DNA of 33,293 nucleotides from Mesorhizobium sp. (GCF_004962925.1 NZ_SUEO01000038.1:1-33293), one strand, 5' to 3'; positions 8,879 to 17,246 are shown, counted from the first letter of the stretch. A program made the numbers and translations. The notes: a model not told the origin generated them from the letters alone.

Positions 8879-10025
8879 GATGCAGCAATTCCTCAACGAT
8901 CCGGTTACTGGCCCGGCCATCGCCATATGGGTTGTGTCGTTCCGCCATGCCGCGATAGGCGGCCTGATCGTCGAGCAGGCTGTTGGCATTGGACAGGATT
9001 TTTTCGATATCGGTGCCGACGAGACGGGCGGTACCTGCCGCGATCCCCTCGGGTCGCTCGGTATTCTCGCGCATCACCAGCACCGGCTTGCCGAGCGAAG
9101 GCGCTTCTTCCTGCACGCCGCCGCTATCGGTCAGCACCAGATAGCTCTGCTTCTGCAGGAACAGGAACGGCAGATAATCCTGCGGATCGACCAGATGGAT
9201 GTTCGGCACACCCCCTAGTTCTGCATTGACCACCGAGCGCACATTGGGATTGGGATGGACAGGATAGACGATCTGCACGTCCTCGCGCACCGCCAATCGC
9301 TTCAGCGCCGCACAGATACGGTGGATGCCGCCGTCGAAATTCTCACGGCGATGACCGGTGACGAGGATCATTTTCTTGGTGGGATCAAGGAAGGGGAAAT
9401 GAGTGGCGAGCTTCGCGCTCATCAACTTGTCAGCGTCGATCGCGCCGGAAAAATGCAACAGCGTGTCGATCACCGTATTACCGGTCACGAAGATGGTGCT
9501 GGCGTCCTTTCCTTCGGCGATGAGATTGTCGCGCGCCTGAATGGTCGGCGCGAAGTGCCAGGTCGCGATGTCGCCGGCAATCTTGCGGTTCAGCTCCTCC
9601 GGAAAGGGAGAGTTGATGTCGTGGCTGCGCAATCCTGCCTCGATATGGGCGACTGGGATGCGCTTGTAGAAGGCAGCCAGAGCCGCAGTCATCGCCGTCG
9701 TCGTGTCGCCTTGCACGAGGACGATATCGGGCTTCGCCTCCTCCAGCACTTCGGCCATGCCCAGCAGCACGCGCGAGGTCACGTCGAACAATGTCTGGCC
9801 GGGCTGCATGATGTTGAGATCGTGATGCACGGGCAGGCCAGTCAGTTCGATGACCTGGTCGACCATCTCGCGATGCTGGCCAGTGATGCATGTCTCGGTA
9901 ATAAAACCTGGATGGGCAAGCGCGGCACGCACCACTGGAAAGCATTTGAGCGCCTCCGGCCTCGTGCCGAACACGATCAGCAGTTTTTGCCTGGACGGCA
10001 GTTTTGGATGTGAAAGGACGTTCAT
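8871..10025 (-). CDS. wecB: UDP-N-acetylglucosamine 2-epimerase, non-hydrolysing
   Basis: The product is 384 residues, the usual length for this cytoplasmic enzyme, which interconverts UDP-GlcNAc and UDP-ManNAc. Visible signatures are Phe-Gly-Thr-Arg-Pro-Glu-Ala-Leu-Lys near residue 19, His-Ile-Glu-Ala-Gly-Leu-Arg-Ser, Pro-Glu-Glu-Leu-Asn-Arg-Lys, Val-Thr-Gly-His-Arg-Arg-Glu-Asn, and the UDP-binding Asp-Ser-Gly-Gly-Val-Gln-Glu-Glu. AGGG lies about eight bases before the ATG. It is the first gene of the overlapping wecB-wecC-GT26 unit, so its promoter should lie in the 200 bp divergent region at 10026-10225. Confidence 0.92.
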   Translation of the reverse strand: MNVLSHPKLPSRQKLLIVFGTRPEALKCFPVVRAALAHPGFITETCITGQHREMVDQVIELTGLPVHHDLNIMQPGQTLFDVTSRVLLGMAEVLEEAKPDIVLVQGDTTTAMTAALAAFYKRIPVAHIEAGLRSHDINSPFPEELNRKIAGDIATWHFAPTIQARDNLIAEGKDASTIFVTGNTVIDTLLHFSGAIDADKLMSAKLATHFPFLDPTKKMILVTGHRRENFDGGIHRICAALKRLAVREDVQIVYPVHPNPNVRSVVNAELGGVPNIHLVDPQDYLPFLFLQKQSYLVLTDSGGVQEEAPSLGKPVLVMRENTERPEGIAAGTARLVGTDIEKILSNANSLLDDQAAYRGMAERHNPYGDGRASNRIVEELLHHG

Positions 10026-10225
10026 TGCTGACCCTGGTCGCCAGAAGGCGTCGCGACCTGCTGATTATTCGCCACGAGAGCTATAATAGCGGCAGAAGCC
10101 GCCTTAGTGACCTTAAATCTTAATATATGATTAACAGCCAAGCCCGCGTTCTCCCCGGTAACTCTTATGAAAGCCTAACCCGATACGTATCCTGACAGAG
10201 TAGTCTTGAAAAAGAACATATTCGA
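10026..10225. promoter_or_regulatory. Divergent promoter region with GATACGTATC palindrome
   Basis: These 200 bases separate wecB (minus) from the propeller-protein gene (plus) and should contain both promoters. The region is AT-rich around 10113-10135. A perfect 10-base palindrome, GATACGTATC, lies at 10182-10191, about 35 bases before the plus-strand start, where an operator could act. A GGCGGC/GCCGC inverted repeat near 10091-10104 overlaps a minus-strand TATTAT. I cannot assign definite -35 and -10 boxes. Confidence 0.4.
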
Positions 10226-11668
10226 TTGACTAATATTTTAATTATCGGCCACATCGTTGGATCTCGACGCTGGGAAAATGAGCTTCTGGTGCGGTTGAGC
10301 GCAGCTGGTCACGTGGTTTCGAGCTGCCGCGCGCCGACACCTGCGCCGATCGCTCGCGGACTGGACATTGTGCTGGCGGTCGAGAGCCGGCGCTTCGGAC
10401 CCTCGTTGGCAAGCCCCTCCGACCCGTTACCGTCTGGCGGTTCCGGCCCAGCCGACCTCGTGATCGATCTCACTGGCACTGCCGCACCACGCGGCACGCC
10501 GGTTCTGACGCTCGAATTTTGCGGCCACAGCACCTTCCCCGCCGGTATGGCCGAGATGCTGGCGAGCCGACGATCGCCAGAACTTGCCGTTCGCCTCGAC
10601 GGCGTCACAGTCGCCCGGGGGCGACCGATGCTCAGCGACCGGCTCTGGCTGTCTCGCAGCTGCAACGACCTGCTGGCTGGGGCCATCTCGTTGGTTGCGC
10701 AAAGCGTCGCCCGCTTTTCCGCTGGCGAACTTGTGCCAATCGCCGATAGCCCAGTGCCGATCCTGAGGAATGGCAGTTTCGTCCGGCACTATCTGCCCTT
10801 TTTCTGCAGGGGGTTGATCGACCGTGCCGTGCAAAAACTCAGACTTGGACGGCGCCCCTTCTATTGGCAGGTTGCCTATCGGCTGATCGACGGGTCAGGT
10901 GTCGCCGAAACCGGGCAACTCGACGGTACGCCGTTCACCGTCCTCCCGGACGATGGCCAGCGATTCTACGCCGATCCATTCGTCTTCGAGCGCGATGGCC
11001 GCCACTATCTGTTTGTCGAGGAATTTCCCTACGCCACGGGTCGCGGAGTGATTTCTGTCGCCGAACTGGGTGACGATGGCAGCTTCGGCGTACCGAGGGT
11101 TGTGCTGGAGGAACCGCACCACTTATCGTATCCGCAGGTGTTCGCTCTGGCTGGCGAGATTTTCATGATCCCTGAGAGTGGGGCGGCGCGCGAGCTTGTG
11201 CTCTACCGCGCCGCACAGTTTCCAGATCGCTGGGTACGCGACACAGTGCTGATGACGGACAAGGATTTCAATGACGCCACGCTGCTCGAATCCGATGGGC
11301 GCTTCTGGCTGTTGGGAACGGAGCGGTTCGGTTACGGCAGCGCCTCGGATACGATGGCCGTCTATTCCGCACCCTCGCTGCGCGGGCCATGGGTTGCGCA
11401 TGCCCTCAATCCCATCGCCGTCGATCACTCGGCCGCCCGACCCGGCGGCGCTTTTATCCGCCAGGGCGATGCTCTGGTGTTGCCTGTGCAAAACGGGTCG
11501 AGAGCCTATGGCGGCGGCCTGGGGCTGATGCGGCTGGATCGGCTTGACGATGTCGATGTCCGTTTTGCGCCGCCCCGCCCGATCGGCCAGGGGCCAGCAT
11601 GGGCCCGCGCCGGCATTCACACGCTCAATCGCGCCGGCAATGTCGAGGTTGTGGATAGCGCTGGCTGA
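10226..11668 (+). CDS. Two-domain protein with C-terminal GH43-like propeller, polysaccharide locus
   Basis: The product is 480 residues and not a classical glycosyltransferase. The first ~200 residues start with Ile-Leu-Ile-Ile-Gly-His-Ile and contain a short Rossmann-like or formyltransferase-like region. Residues about 210-480 look like the five-bladed propeller annotated as the N-terminal domain of glucosamine inositolphosphorylceramide transferase, related to GH43. Typical blades are Tyr-Ala-Asp-Pro-Phe-Val-Phe (ADPF at 249-252), Tyr-Leu-Phe-Val-Glu-Glu-Phe, Pro-Glu-Ser, and FNDATLLESDGRFWLLGTE. Such proteins recur in bacterial polysaccharide loci with no settled reaction. Translation appears to start at TTG 10226 with only a weak AAAAAGAA site. 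It is divergent from wecB and convergent with the polymerase gene. Confidence 0.7.
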   Translation: MTNILIIGHIVGSRRWENELLVRLSAAGHVVSSCRAPTPAPIARGLDIVLAVESRRFGPSLASPSDPLPSGGSGPADLVIDLTGTAAPRGTPVLTLEFCGHSTFPAGMAEMLASRRSPELAVRLDGVTVARGRPMLSDRLWLSRSCNDLLAGAISLVAQSVARFSAGELVPIADSPVPILRNGSFVRHYLPFFCRGLIDRAVQKLRLGRRPFYWQVAYRLIDGSGVAETGQLDGTPFTVLPDDGQRFYADPFVFERDGRHYLFVEEFPYATGRGVISVAELGDDGSFGVPRVVLEEPHHLSYPQVFALAGEIFMIPESGAARELVLYRAAQFPDRWVRDTVLMTDKDFNDATLLESDGRFWLLGTERFGYGSASDTMAVYSAPSLRGPWVAHALNPIAVDHSAARPGGAFIRQGDALVLPVQNGSRAYGGGLGLMRLDRLDDVDVRFAPPRPIGQGPAWARAGIHTLNRAGNVEVVDSAG

Positions 11669-11686
11669 GGCGTCCGGAGCCTGCGC

Positions 11687-13000
11687 TTATCCGAGCCGAT
11701 CCAGTTTCGACCCGGATGCAACAGCGGCCGAAGATGTGCTCTTCGGCTGGTTTCTATACGGCACGTTTCTATAGGCAAGCAGCAACACCACGATGGTCGT
11801 GATATCCGGCGCTTTTGACGAAAGCGCATTGTTCGACAGCGCAGCAAGCAGAAACGTCATGGTGCCGATCCATGCCGGCAGCGGCGCCGCGCGCAGCAGC
11901 CGAAAAATGAACCAGAATACCAGCACTATAAAGAGCACGGCTATGGGCAAGCCGAAGAGCATGATGATGACCACCGGCGCGCTCTCGATATAAGGCAGGT
12001 GCAGCTTCTCGTTGACGATCGCCAGGAGGTCGTCGACGTTCATGCCTAACAGGATGTCTTTCCAGCTAACAAGTCCGAATATCTGGTAGATCGTCACCCG
12101 CGCCATGAAATTCTCGTCAAATATCGTGTTGCCGAATCGATTCAGCAGCCCGCCCGAAAACAGTATGGCAACCAGCGCTGCGCCGCCCGCCAGGGCGAAC
12201 AGCAGCACGACGGACTTGGCCTGCCGCTGGTGCTTGAGCGTCAGGCGCGGCCAAGGCACGAACATCAGCAGAATGAGGGTTTCTCCGGCAGCGAGCATCA
12301 GGGCGGCGCGGGCGCCTGACGCAGCACAACCGACGAGCAACACGAGAATCGATGCCACCCGCACCCATATGAGCCAGCGCGTCAGCGGTACGAATCCGAT
12401 GGCTGTGGCGCAGAGCGCGCCTAGTGCCAGCGGATGCGCCGATAGGCCGATTGGCCTGAACTGCAGTTCGTTGAGACCGTAAGGCATAAACCGATGTTGA
12501 GTCACCGCTTCGATCGTGCCGAGCACAGCGCTGAGGATCACCATTCCAAGCACGACGTCGCCCAACGCCCGCCGCACTTCCGCGTTCAAGGCCAGCATCA
12601 ACAGGCCTGCGGCGCCCGCCACCAGATAAGTATCGATGATGAACCCGGAGGAGCCCGCACGGCCGGTGATGAACAGATACGGCACCAGCGCGAACATCAG
12701 CGCAGAATAGAGCATTAAAGCCTTGAATATTCCAATTTCGTCGCCCTGCAGCAGGAACGGTCGGCTGAAAAGAACGATAGGAAGCAGCAGAAAGATAGCA
12801 TAGGTGCCGAAATGCAGTTTCTCGTAGAATGAGCCACCGTCGGCCGTATAGTCGACGACCATGTTCATAATCTGCGGTGACACCGTGAGGCGGAGCAGGA
12901 ACGCAAACGCCGCGCATAGGAAAAACAGAACCGACAGCGCGTTCTGACGGCGCGCCTGGCTGGACATCAATCGTTCCGAAGCGGCAGCGGGATAGCTCAT
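11687..13000 (-). CDS. Wzy/O-antigen-ligase-like polymerase (VpsF-like)
   Basis: The product is 437 residues with about 10-12 hydrophobic segments and a long periplasmic stretch near residues 290-340 (Gly-Leu-Leu-Asn-Arg-Phe-Gly-Asn onward), the pattern of Wzy polymerases and O-antigen ligases. The Arg-Pro-Ile-Gly-Leu-Ser-Ala-His-Pro-Leu segment around residues 185-195 resembles VpsF-type polysaccharide biosynthesis proteins. It should join flipped repeat units in the periplasm. It is convergent with the propeller-protein gene (18 bp apart) and divergent from the chain-length gene at 13172, with which it would work. The start at 13000 has GATGGG close upstream; an in-frame ATG at 12967 is possible. 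The C-terminal ~25 residues are polar and poorly conserved-looking. Confidence 0.75.
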   Translation of the reverse strand: MSYPAAASERLMSSQARRQNALSVLFFLCAAFAFLLRLTVSPQIMNMVVDYTADGGSFYEKLHFGTYAIFLLLPIVLFSRPFLLQGDEIGIFKALMLYSALMFALVPYLFITGRAGSSGFIIDTYLVAGAAGLLMLALNAEVRRALGDVVLGMVILSAVLGTIEAVTQHRFMPYGLNELQFRPIGLSAHPLALGALCATAIGFVPLTRWLIWVRVASILVLLVGCAASGARAALMLAAGETLILLMFVPWPRLTLKHQRQAKSVVLLFALAGGAALVAILFSGGLLNRFGNTIFDENFMARVTIYQIFGLVSWKDILLGMNVDDLLAIVNEKLHLPYIESAPVVIIMLFGLPIAVLFIVLVFWFIFRLLRAAPLPAWIGTMTFLLAALSNNALSSKAPDITTIVVLLLAYRNVPYRNQPKSTSSAAVASGSKLDRLG

Positions 13001-13171
13001 GTCCCATCCAAGTGGCTGTATTCAAACGGCATTCTGACCAACGAGATCCATTCTAGGGACCGCCGAACGGCCGCGGCGCTTGAATAGGCAAAATATGCCA
13101 ACTTGGAAAATGAGATGTTAACGATCTTTCTGTAGTGCTGGCCCGCATAGCGAATAACCAGAGTTAGCACC

Positions 13172-14737
13172 ATGTCCGCCGCTTCCGACACACCCCTTCC
13201 CTCTGTGGCGGATTCCGATATCAGCGCACTTGAGCGGATCGCCAATGCGCGGCGCGCCAGCAGGGCAAGGCTGCAACAGGATGCCCCAACCATGGCGCGC
13301 AGCTCCGCCCCTGTCATGCCGCACACACCCGAACCTGTCCCGACGGTGACGCTTGACAAGATCGGCGATTTCCTTGAGCTCGATTTTCGGCGCCTGTTTG
13401 TCTGGCTGCGTGCCGGGCTCGTCGTGGCCTGCATGCTGGCAGTGGCCGGCGGCGTCATCGGCGCCGCCTATGGGCTGCTGAGCAAACAGCGTTATACCGT
13501 TGCAACGGAAATCCTCATCAATCCTGCCAATTTGCAGGTTGTGGAAAACGATCTCTACTCGCAACCGGGCCAGGTCGATAGCCAAATTCTCAACGCGCGC
13601 AGCAAGCAGCGCATCTTGACCTCGGGCAACGTGCTTGCACGTGTGGTGGACGAACTCGGTCTAGCCAACGATCCGGAGTTTTTCGACCCGGACCAGAGTG
13701 CCTCCACGTCTGGTGTTGGAGCGAGTGGCGGCAAGTCCGATCCGAAGCTTGTCGCCCAGAAGAGCCTGGCGGAGCGGGTCGATGTCACTGCAGATGAAAC
13801 GTCGTTCGTCACGACCCTCTCGGTATCGGCGGAAACCACCAGCAAGGCGATCCTGATCTCGCAAGCCATAGTGAAAGCTTTCCAGGAAGAACTGGCCAAG
13901 GCCGAAGCTGCTGGTGCCAGCCGTGCCGCAGCTGCTCTTGACGGCCGGCTCGGCCAACTCAAGCGCGATGTGCAAGCGGCCGAAGAGAAGGTCGAGAGCT
14001 ACAGGCGCAGCCACAACCTGTCCTCCAGCAATGGCCAGCTTGTCAGTTCGCAGACGATGACGCAGCTCAATAGCGAAATTGGAGAGGCGCAATCGCGGGT
14101 CATCGCTGCACAGGCAAGTTACGACGCCTTGGTTGCGTCCGGTGTCAATGGAGCCAACCCTGACCCGGCGGATTCGGCAGCGCTCGCAGCACTGCGCGAT
14201 AAGGCAAACAACCTGCGGCAGCAAATCGATTCACAGTCCATGACCTTTGGTCCGCGCCACCCGACGATTGTCAGGCTCAGGACAGAATTCGAAACCGTCA
14301 GTTCTCAACTCAGGGCAGAGTTCTCCCGCACGGTCGGCACGGCAAAAGCCAACCTGGACAAGGCCAACGCGTCATTGGCTTCCCTCGACGCCAAGATGAA
14401 CGATCTGAAGAGCAATGTTTTCACCGACAGCGAGTCCCAGGTCGCCCTACGTGAGCTTGAACGGGATGCCGCATCGAGGAGGACGATCTATGAGAGCTTC
14501 CTGTCTCGCGCGCGCCAAATCACCGAGCGCGAGCAGATCGACACCACGAATGTGCAGGTGATTTCCACCGCCGTACCGCCAAACGGGCGCTCGTGGCCGC
14601 CCCGCACCCCCCTGATGGCAGGCCTGGGGGCTTTCGCTGGCTTTGCTCTAGGCATGCTGCTCGCCTTAGCCATGGGCATCGTGCGCGACATGCGCCAGCC
14701 GCCGAACCGATCAGGCATTGGCGTCAGCCAAGCCTGA
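13172..14737 (+). CDS. Wzz/ExoP-type chain-length protein lacking the kinase domain
   Basis: The product is 521 residues with the polysaccharide co-polymerase layout. It has a ~75-residue polar cytoplasmic leader, a membrane segment near 80-103, a large coiled-coil-rich periplasmic domain, and a second membrane segment near 481-504 preceded by a proline-rich Val-Pro-Pro-Asn-Gly-Arg-Ser-Trp-Pro-Pro. The periplasmic part opens with Lys-Gln-Arg-Tyr-Thr-Val-Ala-Thr-Glu-Ile-Leu-Ile, typical of Wzz/GNVR domains. Only ~17 residues follow the second membrane segment, so the BY-kinase domain seen in full ExoP is absent and may be a separate gene or missing. It should set polymer length with the polymerase and exporter. 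It stops eight bases before the next transferase, forming a two-gene operon. Confidence 0.85.
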   Translation: MSAASDTPLPSVADSDISALERIANARRASRARLQQDAPTMARSSAPVMPHTPEPVPTVTLDKIGDFLELDFRRLFVWLRAGLVVACMLAVAGGVIGAAYGLLSKQRYTVATEILINPANLQVVENDLYSQPGQVDSQILNARSKQRILTSGNVLARVVDELGLANDPEFFDPDQSASTSGVGASGGKSDPKLVAQKSLAERVDVTADETSFVTTLSVSAETTSKAILISQAIVKAFQEELAKAEAAGASRAAAALDGRLGQLKRDVQAAEEKVESYRRSHNLSSSNGQLVSSQTMTQLNSEIGEAQSRVIAAQASYDALVASGVNGANPDPADSAALAALRDKANNLRQQIDSQSMTFGPRHPTIVRLRTEFETVSSQLRAEFSRTVGTAKANLDKANASLASLDAKMNDLKSNVFTDSESQVALRELERDAASRRTIYESFLSRARQITEREQIDTTNVQVISTAVPPNGRSWPPRTPLMAGLGAFAGFALGMLLALAMGIVRDMRQPPNRSGIGVSQA

Positions 14738-14745
14738 ATCCAGGC

Positions 14746-15852
14746 ATGGCGAAGCGCATTGTTTTTCACATTGCCAGTCTCAGGGGCGGCGGCGCCGAGC
14801 GCGTCTTCGTCCTCATGGCAAACGAATTGGCGTCGCGTGGGCACGATGTCACACTTTTTACCTGGAACGCGGAAGGACCTAACGCCGCGCTGCGCTCCCC
14901 CGCCGTGCATCTGGTCGACTTCGATCTTCCCATCCGGGGCGAGGGTTACGGCAAGTGGGAGACGTTGAAAGGTATCGTGCGAAGCGCACGTTTGTTCAGC
15001 CGCCTTGGTCCCCATGCGGTCTATAGCGCCCCGGAATTTGCCAATCTGATCGTGACGCTGGCACTTCTCCTGGCGCGAAGCCGAGCGAGGTTCTTTCCAA
15101 GCTTCCACGCGGCGGCCTCACTGCCTTCCGGCAGCCTCGGCGCGAGAATAGCGGTCTGGCTTTCCGCGCTGGTTGCAGCGCGCGCAACCAAAGCCATCGC
15201 CGTCTCAGTGGGCGTCGGCCGCGATATTGCGGCCCGCGGCTTCCCCAAATCCAAGGTTGTCGTCATCAACAACCCGCTGCCGCCGGCTGCAGCGCCTCAG
15301 GAAGATTCCTATGCCTGGCAGGCAGAGCTGGCGACGATGGGCGATGGCCCGGTCATCGCCACCGCTGGGCGCCTGGTGCCGGTCAAGGATCATCGGACTT
15401 TGCTGCGGGCCTTCGCTATCTTGCGCGCCGGCCGCCGCGCTCGACTGGCCATCTTCGGTGAAGGTCCACTGGCTGACGAGTTGCGCGCCTATGCCCAGGA
15501 ACTCGGCATAGGCGCGGATGTGCTCTTTGCCGGCTATGTCAATGATCCCGCGGCCTGTTATGCCGCAGCCGATCTGTTCGTTCTTTCCTCGACGAGCGAG
15601 GGCTTTGGCAATGTGTTGGTCGAGGCCATGGCTGCAGGTGTCCCCGTAGTCTCCACAGATGCGCCACATGGCCCGCGCGAGATTCTGGGTGATGGTCGTT
15701 TCGGCACCCTGATACCGGTCGGCGATGCCGCGGCCCTGGCAGCAGCGATGGCTGAGATGCTGGATCACCCCACTTCCCCTGCCCTTCTGGAGAGCAGGGC
15801 AGCGGATTTCGAAGTTGAAAAGATCGGCGATCTATACGAAGCGCTGCTCTAA
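14746..15852 (+). CDS. GT4-family glycosyltransferase
   Basis: The product is 368 residues of the GT-B fold, family 4. The N-terminus has Ser-Leu-Arg-Gly-Gly-Gly-Ala-Glu-Arg-Val, the typical glycine-rich acceptor-side loop with Ala-Glu-Arg. The C-terminal domain has Ala-Gly-Arg-Leu-Val-Pro-Val-Lys-Asp and the donor-binding E-x7-E element TSEGFGNVLVEAMAAG followed by Val-Pro-Val-Val-Ser-Thr-Asp. The start at 14746 follows the chain-length gene stop by eight bases; the open frame back to 14593 overlaps that gene and is rejected. It would add a sugar to the lipid-linked repeat unit. It is the last recognisable gene of the polysaccharide locus. Confidence 0.87.
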   Translation: MAKRIVFHIASLRGGGAERVFVLMANELASRGHDVTLFTWNAEGPNAALRSPAVHLVDFDLPIRGEGYGKWETLKGIVRSARLFSRLGPHAVYSAPEFANLIVTLALLLARSRARFFPSFHAAASLPSGSLGARIAVWLSALVAARATKAIAVSVGVGRDIAARGFPKSKVVVINNPLPPAAAPQEDSYAWQAELATMGDGPVIATAGRLVPVKDHRTLLRAFAILRAGRRARLAIFGEGPLADELRAYAQELGIGADVLFAGYVNDPAACYAAADLFVLSSTSEGFGNVLVEAMAAGVPVVSTDAPHGPREILGDGRFGTLIPVGDAAALAAAMAEMLDHPTSPALLESRAADFEVEKIGDLYEALL

Positions 15853-15858
15853 CCGGGA

Positions 15859-15991
15859 ACTTCGCTTGGCGGCACAGGCGCCAGAGCAGGATCGTCACAT
15901 ACATCGGAATCTGATAGCAGCCGATGAAGATGAGCAGCGGGTCGGTCACCCCTGCGGGAAACGCGGGCGCCAGCCGCGAGGCGATTCGTTT
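15859..15991 (-). pseudogene. Possible relic of a membrane-protein gene
   Basis: Between the last glycosyltransferase and uxuA, the minus strand carries a short open stretch with protein-like composition: Leu-Ala-Pro-Ala-Phe-Pro-Ala-Gly-Val-Thr-Asp-Pro, then hydrophobic LLIFIGCYQIPMYVTILLW. It is preceded by an in-frame TAG at 15992-15994 and runs into the antisense of the glycosyltransferase without a natural end. I do not recognise the family. It could be the leftover end of a gene at the junction of the polysaccharide and catabolic regions, or a chance frame. Confidence 0.25.
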
Positions 15992-16007
15992 CTAACGGAG
16001 TGTTCGA

Positions 16008-17231
16008 ATGAGACATGTGTGGCGTTGGTTCGGCCCAGTCGACAAGGTGACGATCGCGGACGCGCGTCAAGCCGGTGCGCAAGGCATCGTCTCAGCCCTT
16101 CACCACGTTCCTTACGGCGCTGTCTGGCTGCCCGCCGAAATCCAAAACCGTCAGCGCGAAGTCGCATCTTTGCCGGATGGAAGCGCAAGTGATCTGAACT
16201 GGGAGATCGTCGAGAGCCTGCCGGTTTCCGAAGCGATCAAGACGCAGGTCGGCGAATGGCGCAGCCATATTGCCAACTACAGGACATCGCTGGAAAACCT
16301 GGCGCGGGCCGGCATTTCGGTCATCTGCTACAATTTCATGCCCGTGCTCGACTGGACCCGCACCGATCTTGCCTGGCGCCTGCCGCATGGCGGCACCACC
16401 ATGCGCTTCGATCTGGTCGACTTCGCCGCATTCGACATCCATATCCTGAAACGCCAAGGGGCGCTCGGCGATTACACGCCGGAGATCGCCTCCGAGGCGG
16501 AGCGGCGACACGCGCAAATGGATGACGTTGCCCGCAAGGTTCTGGCAAGAAGCGTCAATTCCGGTCTGCCCGGCTCGACCGAAGACACGTCTCTCGACGG
16601 TCTCGCGGCGCAACTGTCAAATTATGACCGCATCGACCCAACAACCCTGCGCCGGCATTTCGTCGATTTTCTGGCGGAGGTCGTGCCTACCGCCGAGCGC
16701 CTCGGCCTGCGTCTCTGCTGCCATCCGGACGATCCGCCGTTCCCGCTGCTGGGCTTGTCGCGCGTCATGTCGACCGAGGCCGACTATCGGTACATTCTGA
16801 ACGCAGTCGACAGCCCGGCCAACGGGGCGACACTGTGCACGGGATCACTCGGTGCAAGGCCGGATAATGATCTGCCCGGCATGATCGAGCGGATGGGGCC
16901 AAAAATCCACTTCGCGCATCTGCGCAATGTGCGCAAGGAAGCGGCCGGCGTCCCCTGCTCGTTCCACGAGGACGAGCATCTTGGCGGCGACACCGACATG
17001 GTGGCGGTGGTGGCGGCGCTACTCCACGAGGAAGCGCGGCGTCGGAAGGAAGGGCGCCCGGACGCAGTCATCCCGATGCGCCCCGACCATGGCCAGGATA
17101 TCCTCGACGACCTGACGCGTGGGGCCCAGCCCGGCTATCCGGCCATCGGTCGGCTCAAGGGATTGGCCGAACTCCGCGGCGTCGAACATGCCATTCGCAA
17201 GTCGACGTCAGGCGAGCATATCTCCATTTGA
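16008..17231 (+). CDS. uxuA: D-mannonate dehydratase
   Basis: The product is 407 residues, close to the E. coli enzyme, and dehydrates D-mannonate to 2-keto-3-deoxygluconate in hexuronate catabolism. It starts MRHVWRWFGP, typical of UxuA. All four expected metal ligands are visible: His239 in Cys-Cys-His-Pro-Asp-Asp-Pro-Pro, Cys277 in Leu-Cys-Thr-Gly-Ser, His304 in His-Leu-Arg-Asn-Val, and Asp360 in Arg-Pro-Asp-His-Gly. A GGAG lies about ten bases before the ATG. It stands alone: no uxuB, uxaC or KDG kinase is in the window, so mannonate must come from elsewhere. Its proximity to a uronate-polymer locus with lyase-like genes may be meaningful, but this is not shown. Confidence 0.93.
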   Translation: MRHVWRWFGPVDKVTIADARQAGAQGIVSALHHVPYGAVWLPAEIQNRQREVASLPDGSASDLNWEIVESLPVSEAIKTQVGEWRSHIANYRTSLENLARAGISVICYNFMPVLDWTRTDLAWRLPHGGTTMRFDLVDFAAFDIHILKRQGALGDYTPEIASEAERRHAQMDDVARKVLARSVNSGLPGSTEDTSLDGLAAQLSNYDRIDPTTLRRHFVDFLAEVVPTAERLGLRLCCHPDDPPFPLLGLSRVMSTEADYRYILNAVDSPANGATLCTGSLGARPDNDLPGMIERMGPKIHFAHLRNVRKEAAGVPCSFHEDEHLGGDTDMVAVVAALLHEEARRRKEGRPDAVIPMRPDHGQDILDDLTRGAQPGYPAIGRLKGLAELRGVEHAIRKSTSGEHISI

Positions 17232-17246
17232 GTGCAGAAAAGAGCA

